Below are positions 41,602 through 51,000 of a DNA stretch of 64,000 nt, piece after piece. The notes below the pieces were generated by a model. It saw only the letters and a list, made by a program, of their open reading frames with translations, searched no databases and was not told the origin of the DNA. The stretch's first letter is position 1; each line of letters starts with the position of its first letter. Source of the stretch: Aquabacter sp040049275 (GTDB taxonomy: Bacteria > Pseudomonadota > Alphaproteobacteria > Rhizobiales > Xanthobacteraceae); NCBI RefSeq assembly GCF_040049275.1, contig NZ_JBDZDT010000003.1, positions 372,001-436,000 on the forward strand, given 5' to 3'. The translations under genes were made by a program, and so were the position numbers.

Positions 41602-43410
41602 GCGGACACATCACAGGTCTCCGACCGGGACCAAATCTCGCCTTCCCCTACGGAAACGAAGCGGCGCCCCTCTTTGGGCCCGCTCCTCGCCTTGTTGCCC
41701 TATGCGCTGCGCTACCGCACGCGCATCGCGGCGGCACTGGCGGCCCTTGTGGCGGCGGCGCTCGCCATGCTGACCCTGCCCATCGCGGTGCGGCGCATGA
41801 TCGATTACGGCTTCGCCGCCGACCATGTGGGCCTGATCGATCGCTATTTCGCGGTGCTCGTCTTCGTCGCCGCCGTGCTTGCGGCGGCGTCCGCCATCCG
41901 CTTCTACCTCGTCACCACGCTGGGCGAGCGGGTGGTAGCGGACCTTAGAAGCGCGGTGTTCGCCCGCCTCACCACCCTCGACGGCACGTTCTATGACACC
42001 GCCCGCGTGGGCGAGCTGACCTCGCGCCTCACCGCCGACACCACCCACATCAAGGTGGCGGTGGCCACCTCCGCCTCGGTGGCGCTGCGCAATCTCGTCA
42101 TGTGCATCGGCGCGGCGGCCATGATGGTGGTGACGAGCCCGCGCCTGTCGGGCCTCGTCCTCGTCGCCATCCCCTTCATCATCCTGCCGTTGGTGGGCTT
42201 CGGCCGGAAGGTGCGCGGGCGCAGCCGCAAGGCGCAGGACACGCTGGCGGACGCCTCCGCCTATGCCTCCGAAGTGATCGGCGCCATGCGCGCGGTTCAG
42301 GCGTCGAGCGCCGAAGGCGCCGCCCGGGCGCGGTTCGACAGGGAAGCCGAACGGGCCTTCGATGCCGCGCGCGCCGCCACCTGGGCGCGGGCGCTGCTCA
42401 CCGGCTGCGGCATCTTCCTGGTGTTTGCCAGCGTCGTCGCCGTGCTCTGGATGGGCGCCCAGTCGGTGCTCGCCGGCACCATGACGGGGGGCGATCTCAG
42501 CCAGTTCGTGCTGTTCGCCGTGCTCGCCGCCTCAAGCCTCGGGGAATTGTCGCAGACCTGGGGCGAGGTCTCGGCCGCCACCGGCGCGGCCGAGCGGATC
42601 GGCGAGCTGCTGAAGGTGGAGCCGCTGGTGCGCGCCCCGGCCCGTCCCCTGGCCCTGCCCGCCCGCATTTCCGGCGCCATCCGCTTCGATCAGGTGTCCT
42701 TCTCCTATCCCACCCGCCCCGGCCACCAGGCCCTGGACAACATCTCCTTCTCGGTTCGCCCGGGTGAGCGGGTGGCGCTCGTCGGGCCGTCGGGCGCGGG
42801 CAAGAGCAGCGTGTTCCAGCTGCTGGAGCGGTTCTATGACCCGCAAAGCGGACGCATCCTCCTGGACGAGGCGGATATCGCCCAATGCGATCCCGTCGCG
42901 GTGCGCCGCCAGCTCGCTCTGGTGCCTCAGGAGGTGGCGATCTTCGCCGACACGGTGCGCGAGAACATCCGCCTCGCCCGCCCCGAGGCGAGCGATGCGG
43001 AAGTGGAAGAGGCCGGGCGCGCCGCTTTGGTGGACGAGTTCGTGGACCGCCTGCCGGAGCGCTGGGAGACGATGGTGGGCGAGCGGGGCGTGACGCTTTC
43101 CGGCGGCCAGCGCCAGCGCATCGTCATCGCACGCGCCATCCTGCGCGCGGCGCCCATCTTGCTGCTGGACGAAGCGACCTCCGCCCTCGACGCGGAGAGC
43201 GAGACGCTGGTGCAGACGGCGCTGGAGCATTCCATGGCCGGGCGCACCACCCTCGTCATCGCCCACCGCCTCGCCACCGTGCTCTCGGCCGATCGTATCC
43301 TCGTCATGGAGGACGGGCGCATCGTGGACGAGGGCACCCACGGCCAGCTCGTGGCCAAGGGCGGCCTCTATGCCCGCCTCGCCGCACTCCAGTTCAACGT
43401 GGCGGCGTGA
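41593..43410 (+). CDS. ABC exporter, fused membrane and ATPase domains
   Basis: A 605-residue half-transporter. Six membrane helices in residues 30-310 (type IV exporter fold, with LPIAVRRMIDYGF and TTLGERVVADLRSAVFARL) precede an ATPase domain with GPSGAGKSSVFQLLERFYDP, the signature LSGGQRQRIVIARAIL and LLLDEATSALDAESE. It is MsbA/multidrug-like, and the substrate is unknown. The only start upstream of the first helix in this frame is TTG at 41593. The same bases read TTGACA, but no -10 element follows at 17 bases, so a start codon is more likely than a promoter. It is divergent from rpmE. Confidence 0.9.
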   Translation: MTQADTSQVSDRDQISPSPTETKRRPSLGPLLALLPYALRYRTRIAAALAALVAAALAMLTLPIAVRRMIDYGFAADHVGLIDRYFAVLVFVAAVLAAASAIRFYLVTTLGERVVADLRSAVFARLTTLDGTFYDTARVGELTSRLTADTTHIKVAVATSASVALRNLVMCIGAAAMMVVTSPRLSGLVLVAIPFIILPLVGFGRKVRGRSRKAQDTLADASAYASEVIGAMRAVQASSAEGAARARFDREAERAFDAARAATWARALLTGCGIFLVFASVVAVLWMGAQSVLAGTMTGGDLSQFVLFAVLAASSLGELSQTWGEVSAATGAAERIGELLKVEPLVRAPARPLALPARISGAIRFDQVSFSYPTRPGHQALDNISFSVRPGERVALVGPSGAGKSSVFQLLERFYDPQSGRILLDEADIAQCDPVAVRRQLALVPQEVAIFADTVRENIRLARPEASDAEVEEAGRAALVDEFVDRLPERWETMVGERGVTLSGGQRQRIVIARAILRAAPILLLDEATSALDAESETLVQTALEHSMAGRTTLVIAHRLATVLSADRILVMEDGRIVDEGTHGQLVAKGGLYARLAALQFNVAA

Positions 43411-43484
43411 GGCAGGCGGCCTCGCGATCTCGCCGAAACACCGCGTTTCCGATCCCCCGCCATACGGGATGATCGGAGCGCGCC

Positions 43485-44075
43485 CTAGAATGGCAGATCG
43501 GAAGCGAGCGTCGCGACGTTGGCGATGATCAACAGGACCATGTTCGCGCGCACACTCCTGGTGAACAGGAGCGCGAACAAGGCGGTGACGCCGAAGACCT
43601 CGATGCCGGCCGGAATGGAACTCGAACTGGGGTCATCGGGCAGCTCCACGCCCACGGCCATCAAGCCGATCTGATACCCCAGCACCATGAAATTGATCGC
43701 CAGAAGCCCGCCGATGACGACGGTACGGACTTGAAAATAGTATTCATCGAAATCGGGCCATTGCTTCATCTCCGGCGGGAAGACGAAGGTCGACAGGCCG
43801 TAATAGGCACCGATGACCGCGATCATGCCGGACAGGCCGAACATGTCCACGGGCAGATGGGGACCCAGCTCCGCGAATTTGAACCAGAAGGTGATCTGGT
43901 CCAGCACGATGAGGATGCCGAGCAGCGGCACCAGCCAGCCGATGCGCATGGGGGTCTCAAGGGTCTCCGCGCCCTGACGGATGCGCCAGACGCGGGCGAA
44001 GCCTTTCAGCACCTCGGCGGTGGCCAGCCCCAGCAAGATGCCGAACACCCGGGAGACCAGATCGAAGCCGCTCAT
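43485..44075 (-). CDS. Membrane protein of unknown function
   Basis: A 196-residue protein starting at ATG 44075 (MSGFDLVSRVFGILLGLATAE), with about five to six hydrophobic helices. These include WLVPLLGILIVLDQITFWF, GLSGMIAVIGAYYGLSTFVF, VVIGGLLAINFMVLGYQIGL and VFGVTALFALLFT. An acidic/aromatic loop (PPEMKQWPDFDEYYFQ) lies in the middle. I do not recognise the family. It follows alr by 10 bases on the same strand and may be the last gene of the dnaB-alr transcript. Confidence 0.7.
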   Translation of the reverse strand: MSGFDLVSRVFGILLGLATAEVLKGFARVWRIRQGAETLETPMRIGWLVPLLGILIVLDQITFWFKFAELGPHLPVDMFGLSGMIAVIGAYYGLSTFVFPPEMKQWPDFDEYYFQVRTVVIGGLLAINFMVLGYQIGLMAVGVELPDDPSSSSIPAGIEVFGVTALFALLFTRSVRANMVLLIIANVATLASDLPF

Positions 44076-44085
44076 CTCCCGCCCT

Positions 44086-45192
44086 TCACCCGCCCGAATA
44101 GACCCGCCGATAGCGCGCGCCGAGCGAGGTGAGCACCTCATAGCCGATGGTGCCGCCATGGGCGGCCAGCTCGTCCACGCTGATGCCGTCCCCCAAGATC
44201 ACCGCCATGTCCCCGCGCTTCACCGCGCCTTCGGGAAGGTCGGTCACATCCACCGCGGTGAGGTCCATGGAGACGCGCCCCACCAGCGGGCAGCGCCGGC
44301 CGGCGATGATGGCATCGGCGCCGGCATGCGCGTCCGTCGCGCCATAAGCGCGGAAGAAGCCGTCCGCATAGCCGAAGGACAGGATGGCGATGCGGCTCTC
44401 CCGCTTCAGGGTCTGCGCCGCGCCATAGCCGACGCTGTCCCCCGGCAGGCCGTTCCGCACCTGGATCACCGGCACCTCAAGCCGCACCACCGGCTTCAGG
44501 GGCGGCGTGCCCGCCACCGCGACGCCGCCATAGAGCGCGATGCCCGGCCGGGTGAGATCGAAATGAAGCTCGCGTCCGCCGAGGCAGCCGGCGGAATTGG
44601 CGAGGGAGGCGGGAATGCCGGCAAATGCCGCGGCCACCCGCGCGAACCGCTCGCGCTGGAGCGCGGTGAAGGGATGGCCCGGCGTGTCGGCGCAGGCGAG
44701 GTGGGTGCCGATGAGGGACGGGGTGAACCCCGCGCCCCGCTGCGCCAGGGCAAACGCCTCCTCCAGGGTGAGGCCGAGGCGGTTCATGCCCGTATCCACA
44801 TGGATGGCGGCGGGCAGATCCACGCCGCGCGCGGCGCACAGGCGCGCCCAATCCTCGATCTCCGCCGGGCTGCTGAGAACCGGGCGCAGGCGCGGCCCGG
44901 GGAATGCCTCCGCCGTGCCGAGCAGCAGCCCGCCCAGGACATAGATGTCCGCCTCGGGCAGCACGTCGCGCAGAATGAGGCCCTCCTCCATCAGCGCGAC
45001 GAAGAAGGTGCGCGCGCCCGCCGCCCACAAAGCCGGCGCCACCTGCTCGACGCCCAGCCCATAGGCGTTCGCCTTCACGACCGCCCCGCATTCGGCGGGG
45101 GCGACCCGCGCGGCGAGGGTGCGCCAATTGTCGGCCAAAGCGCCGAGATCGATGGTGAGGACCGCGCTCGCGCAGCCGGAGGGATGGTTCAT
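44086..45192 (-). CDS. alr: Alanine racemase
   Basis: A 368-residue PLP enzyme converting L-alanine to D-alanine for peptidoglycan. It has the PLP lysine in CGAVVKANAYGLG, the substrate loop in IHVDTGMNRLGL, the catalytic Tyr in GDSVGYGAAQTL, and GRVSMDLTAVDVTD. Its ATG overlaps the dnaB stop (ATGA), so the two are coupled, an arrangement seen in many Rhizobiales. Confidence 0.96.
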   Translation of the reverse strand: MNHPSGCASAVLTIDLGALADNWRTLAARVAPAECGAVVKANAYGLGVEQVAPALWAAGARTFFVALMEEGLILRDVLPEADIYVLGGLLLGTAEAFPGPRLRPVLSSPAEIEDWARLCAARGVDLPAAIHVDTGMNRLGLTLEEAFALAQRGAGFTPSLIGTHLACADTPGHPFTALQRERFARVAAAFAGIPASLANSAGCLGGRELHFDLTRPGIALYGGVAVAGTPPLKPVVRLEVPVIQVRNGLPGDSVGYGAAQTLKRESRIAILSFGYADGFFRAYGATDAHAGADAIIAGRRCPLVGRVSMDLTAVDVTDLPEGAVKRGDMAVILGDGISVDELAAHGGTIGYEVLTSLGARYRRVYSGG

Positions 45193-46673
45193 CGCTGTTC
45201 CGGGAAACGGTCCTTGTCGGCGAGGTTGGAGAAGCGCGTGAACTGCGCCTCGAACTGCACCCTCACCGTGCCGGTGGGGCCATGGCGCTGCTTGCCGACG
45301 ATGACCTCAGCCGTGCCCTCGCACGCCTTCATGTCGGTCTCCCACTTGAACCATTCCTCCGTGCCGGGCTTCGGCTCCTTGCCCTTCAGGTAATACTCCT
45401 CGCGGAACACGAACATCACCACGTCGGCGTCCTGCTCGATGGAGCCGGATTCGCGCAGGTCCGAGAGCTGGGGGCGCTTGTCGTCGCGGCTTTCGACCTG
45501 ACGCGACAATTGGGAGAGCGCCATGATGGGCACGCGCAGCTCCTTCGCCAGCGCTTTCAGGCCCGTGGTGATCTCGGTGATCTCCTGCACGCGGCCCTGG
45601 GAGGCGGTCTTGGAGGAACCGGTGAGCAATTGGAGATAGTCCACCACCATGAAGTCCAGCCCCCTCTGGCGCTTCAGGCGGCGGGCGCGGGCGGTGAGCT
45701 GGGCGATGGAGATGCCGCCGGTATCGTCGATATAGAGCGGCACCACCTGCATGGTCTGGGCGGCGGCGGCGAGCTTGGAGAATTCGCTCTCGTTGATGTC
45801 GCCGCGGCGCACCTTGTAGGAGGGAATCTCGGTCTGCTCGGAGAGGATACGGGTGGCCAATTGCTCGGCCGACATTTCCAGCGAGAAGAAGCCGACGATG
45901 CCCCCGCTCAGCGCCTCGGTTGAACCATCCGGCTTGGTCTCCCCGCGATAGCTCGCCGCGATATGGTAGGCGATGTTGGTGGCGAGCGAGGTCTTCCCCA
46001 TGGCGGGGCGGCCGGCGAGGATGATCAGGTCGGAGGGCTGGAGCCCGCCCATCTGGTGGTCGAGATCATCGAGCCCCGAGGCGATGCCGGAGAGGTGGCC
46101 CTCGCGCTGGAAGGCGTTGGACGCCATGTCCACCGCCTCGCGCAGCGCCTCGCCGAACCTTAGGAACCCGCCGTCATAGCGCCCACTTTCCGCGATGGCG
46201 TAGAGGCGCTTTTCCGCCTCCTCGATCTGCTCCTGGGGGCTCGCCTCCACGGGAGCATCGTAGGCGTCGGTGACGATCTCCTCGCCGATGCGAATCAGTT
46301 CGCGCCGCACCGAGAGGTCGTAGATGGCCCGGCCGTAATCCTCGGCATTGATGATGGTGGTGGCCTCGGCCGCGAGCCGGGCGAGGTAGCGCGGGCCGGA
46401 GAGGCCCGCCACATCCAGATCGGCGGGCAAAAACGTCTTCAGCGTGACCGGGGTCGCGACCTTGCCGGCGCGCACCAGGGCGCCGGAAAGCTCGAAGATG
46501 CGGGCGTGGATGGGCTCGTAGAAATGCTCCGGCCGCAGGAAGTCGGACACCCGGTAGAAGGCTTCGTTATTGACCAGGATCGCGCCCAGCAGCGCCTGCT
46601 CCGCCTCCACATTGTGGGGGGCCTGACGGTAGGAGGGGTCGTGCTGCCCCTGTTTTGCGGGAAGGTCGAGCAT
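45189..46673 (-). CDS. dnaB: Replicative DNA helicase DnaB
   Basis: A 494-residue hexameric helicase of the replication fork. N-terminal domain: RQAPHNVEAEQALLGAILVNNEAF. The RecA-like C-terminal domain has the Walker A GRPAMGKTSLATNIA, FSLEMSAEQLATRILSEQ, FMVVDYLQLLTG and LRESGSIEQDADVVMFVFREEYY. No intein is present and the length is normal. It is the first gene of the dnaB-alr unit. Confidence 0.98.
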   Translation of the reverse strand: MLDLPAKQGQHDPSYRQAPHNVEAEQALLGAILVNNEAFYRVSDFLRPEHFYEPIHARIFELSGALVRAGKVATPVTLKTFLPADLDVAGLSGPRYLARLAAEATTIINAEDYGRAIYDLSVRRELIRIGEEIVTDAYDAPVEASPQEQIEEAEKRLYAIAESGRYDGGFLRFGEALREAVDMASNAFQREGHLSGIASGLDDLDHQMGGLQPSDLIILAGRPAMGKTSLATNIAYHIAASYRGETKPDGSTEALSGGIVGFFSLEMSAEQLATRILSEQTEIPSYKVRRGDINESEFSKLAAAAQTMQVVPLYIDDTGGISIAQLTARARRLKRQRGLDFMVVDYLQLLTGSSKTASQGRVQEITEITTGLKALAKELRVPIMALSQLSRQVESRDDKRPQLSDLRESGSIEQDADVVMFVFREEYYLKGKEPKPGTEEWFKWETDMKACEGTAEVIVGKQRHGPTGTVRVQFEAQFTRFSNLADKDRFPEQR

Positions 46674-46886
46674 GGTGCGCCTTATGATGGCCGGCCGACA
46701 CGTTTAGCAAATTCAACCTGAACGGCCTTGCCGAACCGTTCACGCGACCCCAGCTCTCCCCTGCGAATAAAAGCGGGGATAAAGACCGTTTCTGCCTACA
46801 CCCCTCGCCCCGTTGATGGAACAGCGCAAGGCAGGCCTGCAAAACCCGCCGCGCAATCGTCGCGGGCTTGAGCTATATGAGCGCCC

Positions 46887-47813
46887 ATGCAGCCCATCCT
46901 CCGCGTCCAGAACCTCTCCAAGACCTATGAGGGCGGGTTCACCGCCCTGAAGAATGTGAGCCTCGACCTCAATCAGGGCGAGATCTTCGCGCTGCTCGGC
47001 CCCAACGGGGCGGGCAAGACCACGCTCATCTCCATCGTCTGCGGCCTCGTGAATCCGTCCGAGGGCAAGATCGAGGTGGCGGGCCACGACATCATCACCG
47101 ATTACCGCGCGGCCCGCGCCCTCATCGGACTGGTGCCGCAGGAATTGAAGACCGACGCCTTCGAGAGCGTGTGGGCCACCGTCTCCTTCTCCCGCGGCCT
47201 GTTCGGCAAGAAGCGCAACGATGCCTATATCGAGCGCGTGCTGCGGGACCTGTCCCTGTGGGACAAGAAGGACAGCAAGATCATGACCCTGTCCGGGGGC
47301 ATGAAGCGGCGCGTCCTCATCGCCAAGGCCCTCTCCCACGAACCCCGCGTCCTGTTCCTCGACGAGCCCACCGCGGGCGTCGACGTGGAACTGCGCCGCG
47401 ACATGTGGCGCATGGTGCGCACCCTGCGCGATGAGGGCGTCACCATCATCCTCACCACCCATTACCTCGAAGAGGCCGAGGAGATGGCGGACCGCATCGG
47501 CGTGATCCGCAACGGCGAATTGATGCTGGTGGAGGAGAAGACGGCGCTCATGCGCCAGCTCGGCCAGAAGCGGCTCACCATCCAGCTCGGCCAGCCCCTG
47601 GACGCTCTGCCCCCCGGCCTTGCCGAGCATGGCCTGACGCTTGGGGCCGACAGGCGCACGCTCGTCTATACCTACGGGACCGCCGGCGGGGAGGCGCGGG
47701 TGTCCGGCCTGTTCCAGGACCTTGCCCTTGCGGGCATCCCGTTCAACGACCTCGACACGCAGCAATCCTCCCTCGAGGACATCTTCGTCGACCTGATGCG
47801 GGGAGAAGGATGA
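46887..47813 (+). CDS. ABC-2 type transporter ATP-binding protein
   Basis: A 308-residue ATPase: GPNGAGKTTLISIVCGLVNPSEGKIEVAGHDI, signature LSGGMKRRVLIAKALSHEPRVLFLDEPTAGVD and switch VTIILTTHYLEEAEEMADRIGVI, with an extra C-terminal domain. It resembles the E. coli YadG group. It overlaps the permease gene by four bases and drives export of an unknown substrate. Confidence 0.92.
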   Translation: MQPILRVQNLSKTYEGGFTALKNVSLDLNQGEIFALLGPNGAGKTTLISIVCGLVNPSEGKIEVAGHDIITDYRAARALIGLVPQELKTDAFESVWATVSFSRGLFGKKRNDAYIERVLRDLSLWDKKDSKIMTLSGGMKRRVLIAKALSHEPRVLFLDEPTAGVDVELRRDMWRMVRTLRDEGVTIILTTHYLEEAEEMADRIGVIRNGELMLVEEKTALMRQLGQKRLTIQLGQPLDALPPGLAEHGLTLGADRRTLVYTYGTAGGEARVSGLFQDLALAGIPFNDLDTQQSSLEDIFVDLMRGEG

Positions 47814-48574
47814 TGAACATCCACGCGATCGCCGCCATCTACAAATTCGAGATGGCCCGCACCTGGCGCACGCTTCTGCAGAGCGTGGTCTCGCCTGTTG
47901 TCTCCACCTCGCTCTATTTCATCGTGTTCGGCTCGGCCATCGGCGAGCACATGAACGCCATCGGCGCGGTGAATTACGGCGCCTTCATCGTGCCGGGCCT
48001 CGTCATGCTGGCGCTGCTCACGCAGTCCATCTCCAACGCCTCGTTCGGCATCTATTTCCCGCGCTTCGTGGGCACCATCTACGAGATCCTCTCGGCGCCC
48101 ATCTCCTATGTGGAGATCACCATCGGCTATGTGGGCGCGGCGGCGACGAAGTCCATCATGCTGGGCCTCATCATCCTCGCCACCTCCACGCTGTTCGTGC
48201 CGGTCCAGGTGCTGCATCCGGTGTGGATGGTGAGCTTCCTGGTGCTCACCTCCATCACCTTCTCGCTGTTCGGCTTCATCATCGGCATCTGGGCGGACGG
48301 GTTCGAGAAGCTCCAGATGATCCCGCTCCTGGTGGTGACGCCCCTCACCTTCCTCGGCGGCAGCTTCTATTCCATCGACATGCTGCCGCCCTTCTGGCGC
48401 AGCGTCACCCTGTTCAACCCGGTGGTCTATCTCATCTCCGGCTTCCGCTGGGCCTTCTTCGGCGTGTCGGACGTGAATATCGGCATCAGCCTGGGGATGA
48501 CCCTGGTGTTCCTGATGGTGTGCGTGGGGACGGTGGCGTGGATTTTTAAGACCGGGTATCGGCTGAAGAGTTGA
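47810..48574 (+). CDS. ABC-2 type transporter permease
   Basis: A 254-residue permease with six membrane helices. It has the ABC-2 landmarks VSPVVSTSLYFIVFGSAIG, YGAFIVPGLVMLALLTQSISNASFGIYFPRFVGTIYEILSAPIS and LTFLGGSFYSIDMLPPFWRSVTLFNPVVYLISGFRWAFFG. It is YadH-like and partners the preceding ATPase. ATGATG at 47810 offers two adjacent starts. Confidence 0.92.
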   Translation: MMNIHAIAAIYKFEMARTWRTLLQSVVSPVVSTSLYFIVFGSAIGEHMNAIGAVNYGAFIVPGLVMLALLTQSISNASFGIYFPRFVGTIYEILSAPISYVEITIGYVGAAATKSIMLGLIILATSTLFVPVQVLHPVWMVSFLVLTSITFSLFGFIIGIWADGFEKLQMIPLLVVTPLTFLGGSFYSIDMLPPFWRSVTLFNPVVYLISGFRWAFFGVSDVNIGISLGMTLVFLMVCVGTVAWIFKTGYRLKS

Positions 48575-48586
48575 ACGGACGCTCGG

Positions 48587-49246
48587 ATGCGCGGGCTTGA
48601 GGACCTGATCGACACCGACGATCCCGGCATCCGCTTGGTGCGCGACTGGGCGGGCGCTAAAGGCGGGAATGCGAGCGTCATCCTGCCGCCCGACGCGGCG
48701 GTGCGCGGCGAGACCCTCCTGCGCCTGCAGGTGACGACGCGTTCCATCCTCGGCGCCGTCGCCTATGACACCGGCGGCATATCCGTGGCCGATGGCCGGC
48801 TGCGCCTCCTCGGCTCCGGCCCGGCCCGCTCGCTGCGCGCCTGCAACGATGCGGCGGGCGGGATGCGCACCGGCGCGCTGGACGATTTTCTCCTCATCGC
48901 CGACGACATGCTGGGCGGGCTCTATGCCCTGAACGGCGGCCGCTTCGGGCGCGAAGGCCTGGGCGACGTGTTCCACCTCGCCGCAGACCAGCTCCTGTGG
49001 AGCCATCTGGAAGTGGACTATGCGGATTTCGCCTCTTGGTGCCTCACGGGCGATCTCGGCCTGTTCTATGAGGGCCTCGCGGGGCTGGATGTCTTCCAGC
49101 GCCCGCCGTCGTTTGAGAAGACGTATGCCTTCTATCCGTTTTTGTGGACGCGCGAGGCTGAGGAGCGTGCGCCGGATGTACGGCTGGTTGATGCGGATGA
49201 GGGGGTAAGGCTGCGGTTGGAGATGGCAGGGTTTGGGTTGGGCTGA
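48587..49246 (+). CDS. DUF2625 family protein
   Basis: A 219-residue soluble protein. It has RGLEDLIDTDDPGIRLVRDWAGAKGGNASVILPPDAAVRGETLLRLQVTTRSILGAVAYDTGGISVADGRLRLLGSG, typical of DUF2625, and later LGDVFHLAADQLLWSHLEVDYADFASWCLTGDL and FYEGL. The function is unknown and it is probably cytosolic. It lies 12 bases behind the ABC permease and may be co-transcribed, but no functional link is evident. Confidence 0.85.
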   Translation: MRGLEDLIDTDDPGIRLVRDWAGAKGGNASVILPPDAAVRGETLLRLQVTTRSILGAVAYDTGGISVADGRLRLLGSGPARSLRACNDAAGGMRTGALDDFLLIADDMLGGLYALNGGRFGREGLGDVFHLAADQLLWSHLEVDYADFASWCLTGDLGLFYEGLAGLDVFQRPPSFEKTYAFYPFLWTREAEERAPDVRLVDADEGVRLRLEMAGFGLG

Positions 49247-49402
49247 GCTTTTGATGGTGGGAGCAATGAAGCGCCAACGGCCGACATTAATCTTCAGCCG
49301 AGAAGCGGACGTTTCGCGCCGTGACCCATTGCAGACTTTGTAGCGCGACAGTCTACTGCCCGCATCCCGACGTTCGGCGGGGACCAATGGGAAGCGCGAG
49401 CG

Positions 49403-50125
49403 ATGCCGCCACAGGACTTAACCAAAAAGCCGATATCGGCATTCGTAGCCGCCGTGGGCTCGTTCGGCGGCGACGGAAATTTCGAGCTGGAAGGCACTGC
49501 CTTCATGATTGGCGCATGTGGATTTATGCTCACGGCGGCCCACGTTGCGGAAGCGCTCAAGACCAAGGCCCGGCCGGTTGCGATGTTCATGGATCACACC
49601 GGGGCGCATCAAGCCGCTGAGATTGTCGACTCCGAGTGCCATCACACCCAGGACGTAGCACTTCTGAAGCTCGAAGATGGCGAATGGGCTTCGATTCACG
49701 ATCTGTCACCAGAGCGCCAGTTTGGCTCGGCAGAGGTAATGATGTGGGCCTACCCCGAAGTTGTAGCAAAGGAGCGCCAGAACGCCGTTCCGCCTGGTGA
49801 TCCCGAGGCTTCAAAGGTTCAGCCTGACCTGATCTACCTACAAGGCTACATCCGACGAAGGATAAGCCGCGAGCTTCCAGTCGCAATTCTGCGAGGCAAC
49901 GCCTTTTACGAAGTCAGCCAGATCGGTGGGGCGTGTGCCTCCGGCGCACCTGTCACACTACGCGCTCCCGGGAAACAATGGCTCGTAGTCGGTATCTACA
50001 TCGGAGAACAGACGAGCGACGCTCGGCGAGAGATCGGCATCGTCGTGCGCACTGATGCTATCCTCGACTGGATACCCGCTATTCTTGGCGTTCGGGTTTT
50101 GGACCAACGCCATACGCACGATTGA
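49403..50125 (+). CDS. Trypsin-like serine peptidase, no signal peptide
   Basis: A 240-residue protein with a readable S1-type triad: His in FMLTAAHVAEALK, Asp in HHTQDVALLKLE and Ser in GGACASGAPVTL (GACASGAP instead of GNSGGP). The N-terminus (PISAFVAAVGSFGGDGNFELEGTAFMIG) is the first barrel strand, so no signal or membrane anchor is present and it should be cytosolic. Codon use and GC are lower than in the neighbours, which suggests transfer. Cytosolic trypsin-like proteins of this size occur in stress and phage-defence loci, but no partner gene is visible here. The target is unknown. Confidence 0.8.
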   Translation: MPPQDLTKKPISAFVAAVGSFGGDGNFELEGTAFMIGACGFMLTAAHVAEALKTKARPVAMFMDHTGAHQAAEIVDSECHHTQDVALLKLEDGEWASIHDLSPERQFGSAEVMMWAYPEVVAKERQNAVPPGDPEASKVQPDLIYLQGYIRRRISRELPVAILRGNAFYEVSQIGGACASGAPVTLRAPGKQWLVVGIYIGEQTSDARREIGIVVRTDAILDWIPAILGVRVLDQRHTHD

Positions 50126-50305
50126 ACTCGCCACCCTTAAGCTCGCCGCTGGTGCGGGGTCAGTGGCAATTGTGCGAATAGCTCGACGGCTTTACCTGAT
50201 CGCTGAAAGCGGCTCTCCCCAAGGTCGCCGATGGGTCAGCTTCAGCTAGTCGACTTCAGGGCCCCAGGATTGCCTCGCCTCACGCAAGCAGTGTTCTAAA
50301 TTTTT

Positions 50306-50321
50306 AAGGAATATATTCCTT
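50306..50321. promoter_or_regulatory. Perfect 16-bp palindrome AAGGAATATATTCCTT
   Basis: A self-complementary AT-rich site between T runs (TTTTT before, TTTC after), in otherwise GC-rich DNA and about 680 bases before pirin. It is shaped like an operator overlapping a TATATT -10. The regulator and target are unknown. Confidence 0.4.
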
Positions 50322-50643
50322 TTCTCCAAAAACCCTGCTACAGTCCCCTCACCTTGCACCAAGGAGGGGCGCGTCCGGAGCGGCCTGACGGGTGGTGCGG
50401 GGCAGCGGGTGTCCGACTGGGCGGGGCGTAACGCATCCCGTCCGGCGAGAAAGGAGGCCGAAGGGGTCTGCGCACCGATCCGGCGCTGGTCCGGCCGGTG
50501 GTGATGGGGAGGACTGATCACCCACGCGGCGCAGCCGACACGCCATAAATCCCCGCGCGGGAGCGGACGGAGCACCGGCTCCGACGTCACCTGTGTTCCC
50601 AAGGCATGCCTGCCGGCGTGCCGACCGCTCCCGCATCCCTCCA

Positions 50644-50663
50644 CCCCGCCGGAAACGGCGGGG
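50644..50663. promoter_or_regulatory. Hairpin with GAAA tetraloop in the pirin upstream region
   Basis: CCCCGCCG, GAAA, CGGCGGGG, an 8-bp perfect stem with a GNRA loop. No T tract follows. It may be part of a structured RNA in this long intergenic region. Confidence 0.35.
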
Positions 50664-50691
50664 ATAGGGGCGCTGGCCTTGTCCTGGCGCC

Positions 50692-50890
50692 TTGTCCTGG
50701 CCAAGAGAGCGCGCAGCGCGAACGCCGAGCCGGGACCCAGCGCAAGATTCCGGCGAAGCCGGCACCCCGCGACCAGCGCAAGGAGCGTTCCCGCTGCGCG
50801 GCATCGGGAACGGGCTGAAGCGCCTTCGGCGGTCTTTTGCGCTGGGTCCCGGCTCGGCACTCAAGCTTCGCTTTCGCTTGGCCAGGACAA
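50692..50890. repeat. Family C large palindromic element, copy 3
   Basis: It starts TTGTCCTGGCCAAG and ends CTTGGCCAGGACAA. Inner arms are GCCGGGACCCAGCGCAAGAT and TTTTGCGCTGGGTCCCGGC. It has an extra central part with a second CAGCGCAAGGAGCG segment. It lies about 110 bases before pirin. Confidence 0.78.
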
Positions 50891-51000
50891 AGACGGCGCC
50901 CCGCCTGCAAAACCGCCAGCGCCCCTTGCGCCAGTGCACGGGACGCGGGGCGCCCGCCGTGGCACACTCCTCGGAACTGTTCGAAAGAGGGAGACCACCC

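Larger units (their letters stand above)
50126..51000. other. 875-base intergenic region before pirin
   Basis: The first 220 bases continue the lower-GC composition of the protease gene. A perfect 16-bp palindrome lies at 50306-50321, then a GC-rich stretch (50350-50680) with no family-like open frame but with a strong GNRA hairpin at 50644-50663. The right part is a family C repeat (50692-50890). The middle stretch could be a decayed gene or a structured leader; I cannot assign it. Confidence 0.4.
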
